Of a stretch of DNA of 64,000 nt, positions 50,301-62,914 are shown in pieces; position 1 is the first letter of the stretch; each line of letters opens with the position of its first letter. The position numbers and the translations under genes are program-made. The DNA lies in assembly GCA_028551475.1 (NCBI GenBank), contig CM052357.1, positions 28,789,745 to 28,853,744 of the forward strand, read 5' to 3'. Source of the DNA: Casuarina equisetifolia (taxonomy: Eukaryota > Streptophyta > Magnoliopsida > Fagales > Casuarinaceae). Below the pieces are notes generated by a model. It did not search any database and was not told where the DNA came from. It saw only the letters and a program-made list of their open reading frames with translations.

Positions 50301-53300
50301 GAATTTGCTGCAATCTGCTCCTTCCTTCAGGACAAGTGATGGTTTGAAGAAAGCGGCTTCTACGACTGGCAAGTGCATACTTTGTATTTTTCTTTCCAGG
50401 AATCCTATTGTTGTAAAGACTTATACTAAACATTTTGTTATTGTAGGCCTTTACAACTGTCGCAATATCTCAACAGTTACGCCAGGAATTCCATTCCATC
50501 CAGAAGAAGCTAGTCTGCCTTGTCACTGCTCTGATGATCCTATTCAAAACGTGCAGTCCTCATCAAGGTAAGTTGGGAATATTATTAATTCCAATTCTAT
50601 TGTACATTGACCCTACAATTGCACATTTCAGTTTTACAATTTTTCTTCCAACTCTCATGAGACATGATATTCTTTTTACCCTTTTTCGTGGTATATGCAA
50701 TGTACTCTGGTTTTTCAGTTTGTTCTGCATTTTAGGAATGCTTTGGACGAAAACCATTCACACCTGTTTGGTTCTCTTTAAATTTTTTTATTTTGACAGA
50801 AAGTTCTTAACATTGTAAAGTTGTCTGATTTGGTTGTCATAAAAAAAATTATTGCTTCTCAGGTTTTGGTGATGATTAATAAGGTGTCCTGCTGAGAATG
50901 TATACTAGTTTTAATGGTTAATTAGCTTTTTTTATTTTTATTTTTGGCACACACAAGATGTGGGGTTTAGTGGTGTCTGTATCATCTTTCTTTTGTTCTT
51001 CCTTGATATGATATCCATGCACACTAGAAGGCCCCACAATCTTTGGTCAAGGAAAAAAGTTGAATACACTGGTTGCCAAATGGGAAAAATGCATGTGTAA
51101 CTACAAACCTAATTTATCAGAGTCTAAAATAGAAGTTATTTTGTGGTTTCTGTTATATCTAAAGATGACATGCAAAAATAATAATTATAAAAAATTTCGG
51201 AGCAGTGGTTAGTAATTTGTAGTGAAATTGACTTTGGTGGGCAGTTCTGAACTTAAATATCATAAGTGAAATGGGGCAAGTGCGTGCCAATTAGAAAAAT
51301 CTCCATTTTGTGTTCTTATGTTCTTGTTGACAGAAGAATTAGAGGCAGCAACCACCGTCCTCTGTATTTGCCATTGAACTTTTCTGGATGGGATTGTCAT
51401 CTACCAAGATTGGTGATCGTTTCATTAGTCATTTGCAATCTTATGTCAACCTTTATGAATTGATTCGAAGAGTCATTGAATACTAAATTTACAATATTCC
51501 TGTGCTGGAATTTGTGAGAGGTATTCAAAGCCTTTTGAAATTTGTTGTATTTAGAAATAAATTGTTATTTGTTTATGGATAACTGACTGGTATATGTCCC
51601 AGGAGAAAGACTGATATTTTTTGGGGGTTTTTGGTTGGGGGGGTTGCGAATTATATTATCCAGGGACTTGACTAACTGGACATGTTTTATAAATTGAGAG
51701 AGGAGTGATTGGTACACATGTTAACAATCTGCCATATTTCCTGAGGCAGTTCTTGTTCACTTTTTGTATGGACAAGCGATGTTCCTTCTAATTTTTCCAA
51801 TTGTGTTCTATTAAGTTTACAAACTAACTGCTTCTTTCTGATCGTTTTCTACAGCCTTTGTGAAAATGATGATGTTGGTCCTTTATACATTTTCTGAAGT
51901 TAGTTGCGCAATGACATTTTGTTCTGGTATTTAATGTCTCAGATTTGGCAGAGGTGATAACAATGTAAGCAGATCAAGTAAGCATGATCTATGCAGCCAG
52001 AGGGTTCCGTATACATACTATCAGGGCAAGTGCAGCTGTGAAGCCCGCACAAATTACTTAGGAAGAAATGTTGATCCAAAAGTTGGAAATGCTTTAAAGG
52101 AACGGATGGGAGCAGGCAGTAGTGAGTCCCCAATGATCGTGACCTCCAGATTTGCTAAAGATCCTTTTCTGCCAAAGGATACAAGTATTGCCGTAGATGA
52201 AAGTGAAAAGTTGAATGGGAAACTTGATAAGAACATTGTCTGTAATGCTTCTCAGTGGAGAGATGTGCCAACCAAAGTGAAAGGGGTTTGTGACTCTACA
52301 GTTGTAGACCGGTTGGATGATTTGTTTGATGGAAGAGAAGATGATGGCAAGGAACTTGGAGAAGCTTCTAGTAAGTATTTTAATGGGGCAATGCAAACAG
52401 TTAACTCCTTGAAAGACCAAGAAAATTCAAATGTTTCTTCCGGATGTTCTGCTCCTGATGTTACTCAGGCATCCATTGAGGTTAACAATATGGACTTTTC
52501 TACCATTGAAGTGGAGGATACTGGAGATGTAAGCAATCAAATAGTTGATGAAGGATCGGGCATTGATAAATGCTGGTCATCAGATGACGCGCTTGGAAGT
52601 GCAAGAAGTGCTGAGTTCCTTGGTTCTTCTAGTAAGACTAAGTTGAGAAAAGAAAGATCTTCTCATATTGTAAAGAAACAATCTCGTAGTCTTCTCGATG
52701 AGCTTAAGCTGATAGATTCCTTGACATGGAAGAAAGGCCGAAATCAAATCCATGGTGGGCATCAAATCCATTCAGGGAACACTTTTCGAGGAAAAAGTAA
52801 TAAATCACAAAGAACTGAGAGTGGCTTGAAAAAGGCTAGGAGAAAGAAAGCAATAAAATTGAAGATGCTGAGTTCATCATTTCCCTCTGCTGGGCCTTCT
52901 CTACCACCTTGTAAAGATAAAAAATGTGTTGGCACTTGTGGGCTACCTGCCTGTTCACCAAAAGATGGTCAGAGGATGTGGCATACTTCTGTTGCTTCTC
53001 TTACTCAATCCAATTCTAAAAGTAGATTGTGCCAACTTTCTTCACTGAAAACATCCTCTGGTAAAAGAGGAGCAAGGGAAGAAGATTTTGAGTCGGAACT
53101 AAATTGTGACACTAACTTTTGTGAAAACCCTGATGTTTCAGGAAGAAAGAAGTTGAGAAAAGATTTTGCTTATGGTGCTATCAGGCAATTTCGGATGCAA
53201 GAACCCTATGAAGAAGCTGAGAAAACTCAGTACGATTCAGTAGGTGTTATAAAGAAATCTTCTTGTCAACAAGTCAATGAGTATTATTGGAAGGCAAAAC

Positions 53301-55062
53301 CAGTAGTATGTGGAAAATACGGTGAAATAACTTGTGGAAAGGATGTGCATAAGCCAGCAAAGATTGTTCCTCTCAGCAGGGTTCTTAAAAATGCAAGCAG
53401 AAATTCTCTCTCCAAAAGTTGCAAACCTAGACTGACTTCCACTAGCGAGTTGAAAAAGACCAACTCCACTTCAACGGATTTATCCTGTGTTGAATTGATC
53501 AGCTTGCAGGATGAAGAAGGCAATGGAAGACATAATGTTGCAGTTGGTGACAAAATTTTATGCGACTCTTTTATGGAAGAAGCACACAAGGCACTGTGCA
53601 ATGGAGATAAGCAACATGCTAAAATGTTGTCCACAGTTGAGAAAGAGAGAGATGATAAAAAAGAGAAAGGTCGTTGTATTCTAGGCAGAAATACCCCTGC
53701 TCAATTGAAGCTCAAGTGTCAGGAAATTCGCAAGCGCAGCATTTATGAACTTACAATTAAAGGTAAAGATGGAAATATTGCGTTTTCTTTTTTTATTTTT
53801 TTCTGAATTTCTATATTTCTCCCAATGTAGTTTAGATGCAGTGTCTGTAATCTAGGATTTTAGGCTAATTACTCCTGGGCTGGATGTCTGAAACTGATCG
53901 TTGCCTTTCCTACATGTCAGTTTTATACTGAAAAGCAAATATCAAATGGTTGTAAATAGTTCTCATGGATTAATTGATTTGTAATTGATTTCCAGAATCA
54001 TAACTTTCTTCAGAAACCCAAAGAACTTATCATCAATGCTTGACTTCTTGTAATCTCGAACTTGAAAATCAGTGCCCCCTCCTTTGAGTTGTGGTGTATT
54101 AGTGCTTATTCCCTTTGCTCACTACTTTGCACTTGGTTCTGTTGCTAATGCTTCGGAGAGGGTCACTGGGCTATACCACAACTTGGTTGATGAGCAGTTA
54201 ATGCTCCTCTCTCAAGCTAAAGGATGGCCACTTTTGTCAAGTTACAGTTGCACATGTCACATCAGTCGTTTTATAGCAATAATCTATTTCGGGGGTGGCT
54301 TGCTATTGGCTATTTTTGTTTATGGCATTAATATTTGTTCATCATCAGGAAAGAAATCAATGTCCAACAGTATTCCTCTTAAGAAGTTTCCGGAGAGTTT
54401 ATCAGAAATGAAGGTGCAGAAAACTCTGAATGCTGAAGATAGCAAGCATGATTGGTGCAGAGCTCACCCTAACATGTAAGTGAAGGAATTATCCGAATTT
54501 GAACAAAATGATGATGTATATATTTATAAAATTTGAAAACTTAGAAGCTACGATAGATTTTGATTCTGAATGCATTTATAATCTGGGATAGTTTGCTTAT
54601 GAGCTGCAGTTTTAGATCTGGAATATAGTGTAAATTATTTGATGGATGTTGGTTTGGTTTTAATTTATTCTGGTGCAGATCTATTCAAGAGCGTAGGTGC
54701 CTGTCCATTTCAGATTCAGATGCATTCTGCTGTGTTTGTGGAAGCTCAAACCAAGATGATATTAATTGTCTATTGGAGTGTGGTAGATGTTCAATTCGAG
54801 TATGTATCCATTTAAATGTCAATTTGAGTTTGTTCTTACTGCTTCTCGCATGATTTGATGATCCTGATGTTTAATGCATGTTAAGCAGGTACATCAGGCT
54901 TGCTATGGTATTTCTAAAGTACCTAAAGGTCGTTGGTATTGCAGACCATGCAGGACAAGTTCAAAAGATATTGTAAGAAACCTGAACAAAGAATTATTTT
55001 GTTATCTAATTGATTTCAACCCAGTGCACTAGTATCTTCTTCCATTGTGCTCTCTTATATAA

Positions 55063-55102
<40 letters not shown>

Positions 55103-58100
55103 CTCACACGCACACACACCCACACCCACTTTTCACGTACTGCCATGATTAATGCTGCAAGAGTGGTCAATCATGGACCAAAATGTTAGACAGCAGTACG
55201 TTGTTGAAATTGTAGTTTCAGCTTTTATATGTAAGTTGATTTATAGCAGCTTTTCTTTTAAAAGTCATTTGAAAGTTGGTATGCAAAATATTTCAATGAT
55301 GTCCAAGCCTACAGGTCCACTTTTTCTTGATATGTTAGTCAATTCTGGAAACTTGACTACTGAGTTACTCCTCAATTTAGCAACCAGCAGTTAAAGGTTC
55401 TCTCGGAGCATGATTTTGTCTTGGAAATATTAAGTTATAGATAAATATGGAAATCAATATATAGTTTGCTTTTGTTATGTAGTTTGCTTGATATTGAGAC
55501 CAACTTAAGACAGCAACCAAACGGTTAGGTAAATTTGCTTTACCCTTCGATGTATGCAGGTTTGAAGCTTTCTAATACCTTGGCTGTTTTGATTTGTCAT
55601 CACCCAGGTTTGTGTACTATGTGGTTATGGAGGTGGGGCAATGACTCGGGCACTGCGTAGTCGCACAATTGTGAAAGGTATTTTGAAAGCATGGAATGTT
55701 GAAGCAGATTGCAGACACAAGAAGATGTCTTGTGCTGAAACTTTAGAGAAGGAATGTGCAATGCAGTCCTCAGGTTCTGGACTCGAAGGGAATTCATGTT
55801 CTCTTGGGCAATGTGTAAATATGAAGTTGTCTGCTATAGAAGTAAGGAAAATAGACATGGAAAAGGAATCAGATATTCAGAAGGATCCCCTTTGTTGTGT
55901 TAGTAATTTGAAGGCACATAATAGCATTACAGCAGGAGTACTTGATTCAACAGTTAAGCAGTGGGTTCATATGGTTTGTGGGCTTTGGACTCCTGGAACA
56001 AGGTGCCCAAATGTGGACACCATGACTGCTTTTGATGTATCTGGTGCTTCGCGTCCCAAAGCTAATGTGGTAAGCATTTAAGCTTAGAAAACACTTTAGC
56101 CAAGAGTATAGTAGCTTATGCTAGTCCAGAGTCGGGGAGTTAATATGGGTTTTATAGTTTTAAAATAACTATGCAGTTCATTCTTATGATCATTGAATTT
56201 CTGTGAGTAATTGAATATTGGCATAAGATCTAGTTACCTCTAGTCTGCTTCTCATGATATATACTTGGTAAATTTTGTATATAAAACCCAGTGTCTTGAT
56301 TGTACTTATACTTGCACTCGACTTTGTATTTGAGCTGCTATGTTGACTGTACTTGAGAGGAATTTTTACTTACATAGAAATGAACTTTTCTAACTCAAGG
56401 TAATGCACATTTGTGCTTCTGTCACTCCAGTTTATCTTCCAATACCTTTTTCCTTGATATGTGGTTAGAATATTCTAACTGTGTATGTTCATTAATCTTT
56501 TTCCAGGTTTGCTCTATGTGCAATCGACCGGGTGGCTCATGTATAGAGTGTAGGGTTGTGGGTTGCCATATTCAATTTCATCCATGGTGTGCTCATCAAA
56601 AGGTTCCTATTCTCCTTAAACTTTACGAAGTATACATTCATGTAGCATCTGAAGTTCCTTAAACTGATATATTGTATGAAAATGTCTAGGCAATGCTTTT
56701 CCTTAATTTCAAGATACCTTTTCTCATTTTAACGTAGATGGCATTAGGATTTTGTCGAGTTGAGTTCTATCTAGTACTCTTTTGGGGATTGTTTCTACTG
56801 CAAGCAGCTTAATTGTTTTCATCATCTATTTAGTTATTCAATTTGAATAGATTAGCAATCAAATTATTAAGCTGTGGTGACATAGAAAGTATTTTTTCTT
56901 GCAAGCTAGATGTGGCCAATTTGTAGTGTGACTTCTGAGGAATGAGGCAGCTTGTCTTTCCAATTTGCATCTAATAGAATGTATTGAATTGCTGTTTTTC
57001 TTATCAATTTTCTGTACTCTGTTTTGAGTTTTGTATTGCTTGTACGTTTCCTGGTTCTTTTCCTTAACTTCTCTCACTTTCTAGTTAATGATGAGTTTAC
57101 GCAGAATAATTTATTCATTTATAGAGAAAAATAACTTTTCCAATGGCCATTGGTCATCTTCCTTCTGGGCCATTCACTTTTTATGCTTATTATGCAGGGT
57201 CTGTTGCAAAGTGAGGTTGAAGGTGTTGATAATGAAAATGTTGGTTTTTATGGAAGATGTATTCTTCATGCTACATATGCCGCTTCTGAGGGTGATTGTG
57301 ATGTCATTAACCTTGAGATGAGTTGTCCTAGAGATAAGGAGTTAACATGTGCTAGGACTGAGGTATTATTTTAATTTGTTGTTGATCCAGGGATGGGTGG
57401 GTTTTGTGTGGGGTTGTGGTGGGGGGATGTGCACTTCTCTCACAGAGGATATATTGTAATGTTTTTCATATTGATATAGGGTTACAGCGGCCGCAAGCTG
57501 GATGACCACCAATGTGATATTTATGGTAAATCAAATCGCAAGGGTGGATGCCTTGTTCCTCAAGAGCAGTTAAATGCTTGGATTCACATTAATGGGCAAA
57601 AGTCAAGTACAACAGGGCTGCCAAAGCTGGCAATATCAGACACTGATTATGATTGCCGGGTACATTCAAGTTGCTCAAGTACTTCTCCATTATGTTGGTA
57701 ATAGAATTAGAATTTTGAAGACAGAATTTTGTATATTTTCCCTTTTTGTATTTCTTCATTGAAATTTAAGCTTCTCAGCTTGAAGAATTTCAGCGGATGA
57801 TTATATTTTGTTTTACCCACGTGGCAACGTTGATATAGCTTCTTCTATTTTGTTGCAGAAGGAATATGCTCGCTACAAACAAGCAAAAGGTTGGAAACAT
57901 TTGGTTGTGTACAAGTCTGGTATACATGCCCTTGGCCTATACACATCTCGGTTCATTTCCCGTGGTGAAATGGTTTGACCTTTTATTCCTTAAGATGTAG
58001 AGCCACAACTTTGCTGTGAATGAAAGCAATGATACATTTTCTTGTCTCTGTAGGTTGTTGAGTATGTTGGTGAGATTGTCGGTCTACGTGTGGCTGATAA

Positions 58101-59308
58101 AAGAGAAAATGAATATCAGTCTGGGAGAAAACTTCAGTATAAAAGTGCTTGCTACTTTTTCAGAATAGATAAAGAGCACATCATAGATGCTACTCGCAAA
58201 GGAGGAATTGCTCGTTTTGTGAATCATTCATGCCTGGTAATTGTCGCACTTCTAGAGAAAAAGTGAATTTGCTTAGGTATTTAGCTTTATAGTCAACCAT
58301 TATGCTATTACTTAAAGACATGATTAAGTTTCTATCATATAACTAAGAATGCATCTTCCTTAAATATGGGTCCGTAATTTTTTTTTTTGTTGAATTAGTC
58401 ATAGACTAATCTTGGCTGGTTGTATTGGACTACAGATGGTTATTAGATGAATAACAGTAGAAAAATGAGAAGAAGCAAGGGAAGAAAGCCACTTTTTAGA
58501 CATTCGTATTGCGAAATATTGTAATATTTGACAAGTTGACCCGAAAATAATTGTCAATAGGAAGAAGGATAGAGATCTTGGATCTTTGGTCATATGTTTC
58601 TTTTCGGGTAAGCATGCGTAGATCATTGTACATCAAGGCTAGAAAATAGGTATTTTCTTCAAATAAATAGACTTTCCTGAATCTTTTGCAAATATGTTAA
58701 TTTTGGGGTTCAGCTCAGTTTTCTTACCTGATTTGAATTTCCTGAATCTTCTGCAAATGTTATATTTGGGGTTCAGCTCAGTCTTCTTACTTGATATTGG
58801 AATTTACCTTACCAGCCCAACTGCGTTGCCAAGGTGATTTCTGTGAGGAACGAAAAGAAGGTACGTTGGGATTCAGTGAGTCTTGCGGGTCTTTTGGTCT
58901 CTATTTCTTTATCCCTGTTACATAGTTGCTTGAAAAATTGAACTGTTTTCAATCTGAAGTTGTCTGCCTCCCTCACTTGAAAAAGAAGCCTACAATTAAA
59001 TCACATTCTGGACTAATTTGCGCTTCATAATTGAAGTCCCAAACAGTTCCCCAATTTGGCCAGATAAGTTACTGTAGCGATCGGTGGATTTCATTATTCT
59101 AAGAAATTGCATGTAGAGATGAAGCTCTGGTGGATGCTGGTACACTGGATTCTTAATGATTTTCGATTTACAGGTTGTCTTCTTCGCACAAAGAGATATA
59201 TTTCCCGGTGAAGAGATTACTTATGACTACCATTTTAACCATGAGGATGAAGGTAAGAAGATTCCGTGTTTTTGCAATTCGAAAAATTGCCGGCGATATT
59301 TAAACTGA
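44365..59308 (+). CDS. Trithorax-type SET-domain histone-lysine methyltransferase
   Basis: Eighteen coding exons join in phase to 2075 residues: 44365-44448, 45595-46249, 46534-46625, 48501-49203, 49328-50368, 50447-50567, 51943-53762, 54349-54475, 54679-54799, 54889-54972, 55608-56069, 56507-56602, 57198-57362, 57480-57659, 57859-57972, 58054-58236, 58816-58860, 59174-59308. The N-terminal 1500 residues are Ser/Asn-rich and lack recognisable PWWP or FYR domains; a basic [12 protein letters not shown] (near 1195) may be a nuclear signal. A PHD finger (about 1562-1612), an extended PHD with a long insertion (1617-1840), SET (about 1930-2058; FVNHSC and YDYHF present) and a post-[11 protein letters not shown] follow. 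This order is that of ATX/trithorax enzymes, so H3K4 methylation is inferred. Exon 5-6 and exon 8 borders are the least certain. Confidence 0.88.
55067..55099. repeat. (CT)n microsatellite in intron 10 of the SET gene
   Basis: An uninterrupted CT run of about 16 repeats is followed by CA-rich sequence (cacacgcacacacaccc). Confidence 0.95.
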
Positions 59309-60345
59309 GATTTTATTCATCCATTTCCTTGTAAAAAGAAATGTCATTTTTTAAAAAGCCATTCATGTGGGTTGCCAGCTCTTGGCCTTGGCTGGCACGA
59401 AATAGGATTAGGTAGTAGTTCTGAAATTTGGTTGTGGCCAGTAAATATTCACAATTACAAGCTGAAGCTGCCCTGCCTTGAGGGTAGAAGTCCCAGTAAA
59501 TTTCCTTGCCGTTTTTCTTTGCCTGTATGTTCAGTCGTTTTCCAACGCAATCCCATGATGCGTAAGCTGATCCCATTCGCATTATTTAAATGCATATACA
59601 AATAAATAACAGAAAGATGTGAACATAAAAGTAAAAACCCTACTTGTCAATGCTGCAGCTTTAACTAGTAGTTTATGTTCTTTGTTGACGTTGCCTATGT
59701 CGCTCAAATGAAGTCATTTGTGGATTTATGAAGCAAACTGATAAGGATGAAGAAGGGTACATGTTCAACCTTCCGAAGTTTCCCCTTCAAGATACTGACA
59801 ATCAAACTGCGGGACACTACCAAACCCAAGCAAAGAAAAAATAACCGCAACAGAATCCAACCGTGCACTAAACAAATCGGCAGAGATCATGCCTTGTGTA
59901 CTGAACAGGAAGTAACCAAGAATTTCTAATTTACATGCTTTCATAAAAGGCACGTATACGGCAGAATCTGACAGATGAGTAGTTCCAATAAGTTTTCCTG
60001 ACTGCCTGCTTTCGGATATGGATCCTCATGGACTAATCATATCAGTGCACAGCAAGGGTTCACGAATAAATAAACCCTACAGTATCAAATAGAGTTAAGG
60101 TTTTTGGAGATTAAATGAATCACTTCTTCCATCAGAATCCAGAAGTTGGTTTCTAGTCAACATCCAAAAATGGAAATCAAGAAAAAAAAGGAACATAAGC
60201 AGCCAGGGCAAGGCCACAAGACATGCCAAGTTGGAGCCGGCTTTAGGTTCTCTCGGTGACAGCTATACAAGACTCTTGAAGCAACAGATTTGCAGGTCTC
60301 ATGATTCCTTGGGAAGGATTCTTTGACAACGTGGACGTTTATGAA
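59309..60345. other. 3' flank of the SET gene
   Basis: This is probably 3' untranslated region followed by spacer. 59505-59770 is duplicated at 62915-63160. No separate gene is recognised. Confidence 0.6.
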
Positions 60346-60349
60346 GAAT

Positions 60350-60623
60350 GGGATAATGGTTGTCAGTGAGTTTCTCGTTACGAAGAATGGATATCTGTTG
60401 ATCTCATATTCTACTTTGCAGAATGTGGAAAGAACTTGGTAAAGAATCGGATGCTTGGGAAACAGGAGGGGCAAAAAATAGAGTGATTGTTGACTTCCTG
60501 GAACTCAATCTGTCCTGTCAGACAAACTTGGAAATCCATCGACGTCATGCATCCCTTGGCAGATGATTCGTCATGGTTTGTTCGAAAAGTATTCTTACTT
60601 AAGCTCATCGTCCATGGAATGTG
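60350..60623 (+). pseudogene. Decayed copy of SET gene exon 4 plus start of intron 4
   Basis: This matches 48887-49253, from ggataatggttgtcag through the exon 4 donor and about 50 bases into the intron (ctcatcgtccatggaat). About 90 bp in the middle of the exon are missing, and the frame is broken by indels. Inclusion of intron sequence shows a DNA-level duplicate rather than a retrocopy. Confidence 0.88.
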
Positions 60624-61040
60624 TTGCAGGTGTCATCCTTAGTTTGTTAAGTGTTATTCTTAGTTTGTTAGGAGTTCTAGTTATTTTAAGATTTAAAGTC
60701 TTATGATATTTTTATCATCATTGTGTTTGAATTCTTAACCCTATTATAATTGAGTATGGAGTCTTATGTCAGTTAAGATTGGTTTAAGAATAACTAGGAG
60801 GGAGGGGGTGGGCATATCTTGGAAGTTGAGAAATTTAGTGTAGATTTTGTCTTGAGTGTTCGATAGATGCTTTTGGTTTACAACAACCCTTTTGATGCTA
60901 AAGGATTTAGTGTCTCCTTTGTGATGGTGATCTTGTTCTATTTCAGTGTTTATTTCAATTAATCTAGTCTATGATTTTGGCTTGCACCAATTTTAATAAA
61001 TCATGGGTGTTATATTAAGACATGAACAAGACTTCTGCAA
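60624..61040. mobile_element. Possible small inverted-repeat element
   Basis: A 417-bp insert interrupts the SET exon-4 copy. Its ends read ttgcaggtgtc and, in reverse complement, ttgcagaagtc. The 5-mer atgtg flanks both ends (60619-60623, 61041-61045). There is no coding content. The ends could also fit other insertion types. Confidence 0.35.
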
Positions 61041-61171
61041 ATGTGTTGTTTTAAACGTCCGGAAAATTAGCTATTTTATCCTTGAATTTTAGTTGACTAG
61101 AAAATGGGGAAATTAGTATTTCGTAAAAGGCAGATGAGCAAATAAAAGAACCAGGGACTTGTGCAGACAAA

Positions 61172-61839
61172 TTATGCAGCAACAACCTTTAGACTCAAAT
61201 GATGAGATAATAGGAGATTCATGACCGTATCACATGCAAAGAAGATACAATGGTTGTTCTTAGTCATGTAATTGTTTGGCCCAGTCCGTTTTACTAGGCA
61301 TTTCATAACCTGCAGAGAAAATCAATAAGCTAACATATCCAGAAAGCAGTTTAGTACAATGCAATAGACAATGCTTGTGTACACGTTAGAATTAAATTGA
61401 AGGTTACTTTATAAGTTTGTGATCCACTAGTGACCATCCTTGCAGTGCAATACTATACTTAATTGACATTAGAAAGTATATTTATGCTACTCTGACTTAC
61501 AGCTTTATGCCCTCCAGAAGAAGACAAAGCTTTGCATCCTTCAATCATCATTGTTATTTGACACAACACTAGGAGCAAAAAGCATATTGAATAGAAAGGG
61601 CTGCAATTCAGAAATAATTGACCAAAAGTAAGTCTCTATGCAAAACCAGTAGCGCACGTACTATTCTTAAAACCATCATAGACATACATGCATGCAAAAA
61701 AAGAAAAAAATAGTAACAAATTCAGTCCTTCAGACACCTGTGTTTTGAAAGCTGCTAAACCTTTGTTCATCTTCGCCTTCGACCGAAAGCATATACTCCA
61801 AAAGCTCTCTGACCTTGTCTTTGCATGCAAAGCGTGTCT
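61172..61839 (-). pseudogene. 3' end of a neurochondrin-like gene (three exons)
   Basis: On the minus strand three exons join in phase: 61839-61761, 61600-61501 and 61309-61172, the last ending in TAA. They encode about 105 residues including CKDKVRELLEYMLSVEGEDE, PFYSICFLL, IEGCKALSSSGGHKAV and FFACDTVMNLLL. This resembles the C-terminal region of plant neurochondrin-family proteins, which are several hundred residues long; that assignment is from memory and moderate. Donor and acceptor sites look normal. No upstream exons are visible between 61840 and 63200, so I treat it as a truncated fragment, possibly carried in with the SET duplicate. It could be a small expressed remnant. Confidence 0.6.
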
Positions 61840-62195
61840 CTGCAAGATAACTGATTCAAAGATATAAATCAACTAATTGGAGAACTTTTTCTTATTCCTC
61901 AATATTCAGAAAGGATCAAGAAATTTAAGCCAAGTCCTCAATACATAACTGTTAGATTTTTTCCATTAGTACTAGATAATGAAGAGTTCCCTACAAAATA
62001 CATGCACAGGAAGGTTCTCTTCTAAGGAAATCAATTGATTGGATGATACGCAAGCAAAAACATTTTCGCAAACATTTTTAATCCTTATAACCTCCTTAAT
62101 TATGATTAGATATAGATAGATGCATGCAACTCAAAGAGCCAAATTCAGTTTCTTCCGTAATTTATTCCAACTTTATCCTCACAAAAAATATTTTG
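61840..62195. other. Intergenic
   Basis: No gene, repeat or further neurochondrin exon is recognised on either strand. Confidence 0.4.
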
Positions 62196-62385
62196 AAAAA
62201 AAAAAAAAAACTTCTCTTTTTACTTTGGATTTAGACTCTGGCGAGGATCTGTTTGCACCTCAATGCCTCTACAAGCCACCATCAAGGGATTATAGTGAAC
62301 GGATTTGCAAAACTTAATCCTACAATCTCCCATCATGAGGCACACAATCATAATGATTAGACCACGAGGCCACTAGTTTGCAGTA
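62196..62385 (-). mobile_element. Probable tRNA-derived SINE
   Basis: Read on the minus strand, ggcctcgtggtctaatcat resembles a tRNA-type A box (about 62372-62354). A degenerate B box (ggattaagttttgcaaatcc) follows, and the sequence ends in a 15-base T run (plus-strand A15 at 62196-62210). The length of about 190 bp suits plant SINEs. Target duplications are not clear. Confidence 0.45.
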
Positions 62386-62914
62386 AATGTTCCCGTCGTT
62401 CAAATGTCGTACTGCAGAAGAAGTCAATATTAAAGAGCAAAAGTTGTGAACAAAACGCTTAAACGAGTTTCAGAAGGAAAACTTAATATCTAGCTGCAGA
62501 ATGCATGAGCAATGATGGCATGTTCCATTGAGATTTAAGTAGAAAGGAAGTTGGGTAATGTCCACTTAACAGGAATAATATGCTGAAAGTTTTCTTCCCT
62601 TTCTTTTAGAGAGTATCTTCCTGTAGTTGGGATCACAACAAAAGGGTCTGTATAGGTTGGGATCCCATTCTTTTAGTTTGGAGGATATGTTGAGCCATAA
62701 CTTGCCTCTTTTAGGGAAGACGAAAACCTAAAGGTAATACTAGCCACCAGCATATTGTGTTCCAGTTACATATAAATCAGCTGTTTGGTATTTGCTTCTT
62801 GATAAATTTGCAGTGTGGAGACTCTCATGCAGCTGAAACTGTTGCGTGAAAGCGACATCGGAATGTTGAATAGGAAAAATGGGGCGTAAATTTGATTCTC
62901 TTTTTTCTGACTTA
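62386..62914. other. Intergenic
   Basis: No gene is recognised. The right part may continue the duplicated SET 3' flank at low similarity. Confidence 0.4.

Noticed and set aside
49303-50571. 422-codon frame as an independent gene
   Set aside because: It is exons 5-6 of the SET gene with the short intron read through.
60157-60474. 105-codon minus-strand frame
   Set aside because: It is antisense to the decayed SET exon-4 copy and has no independent support.
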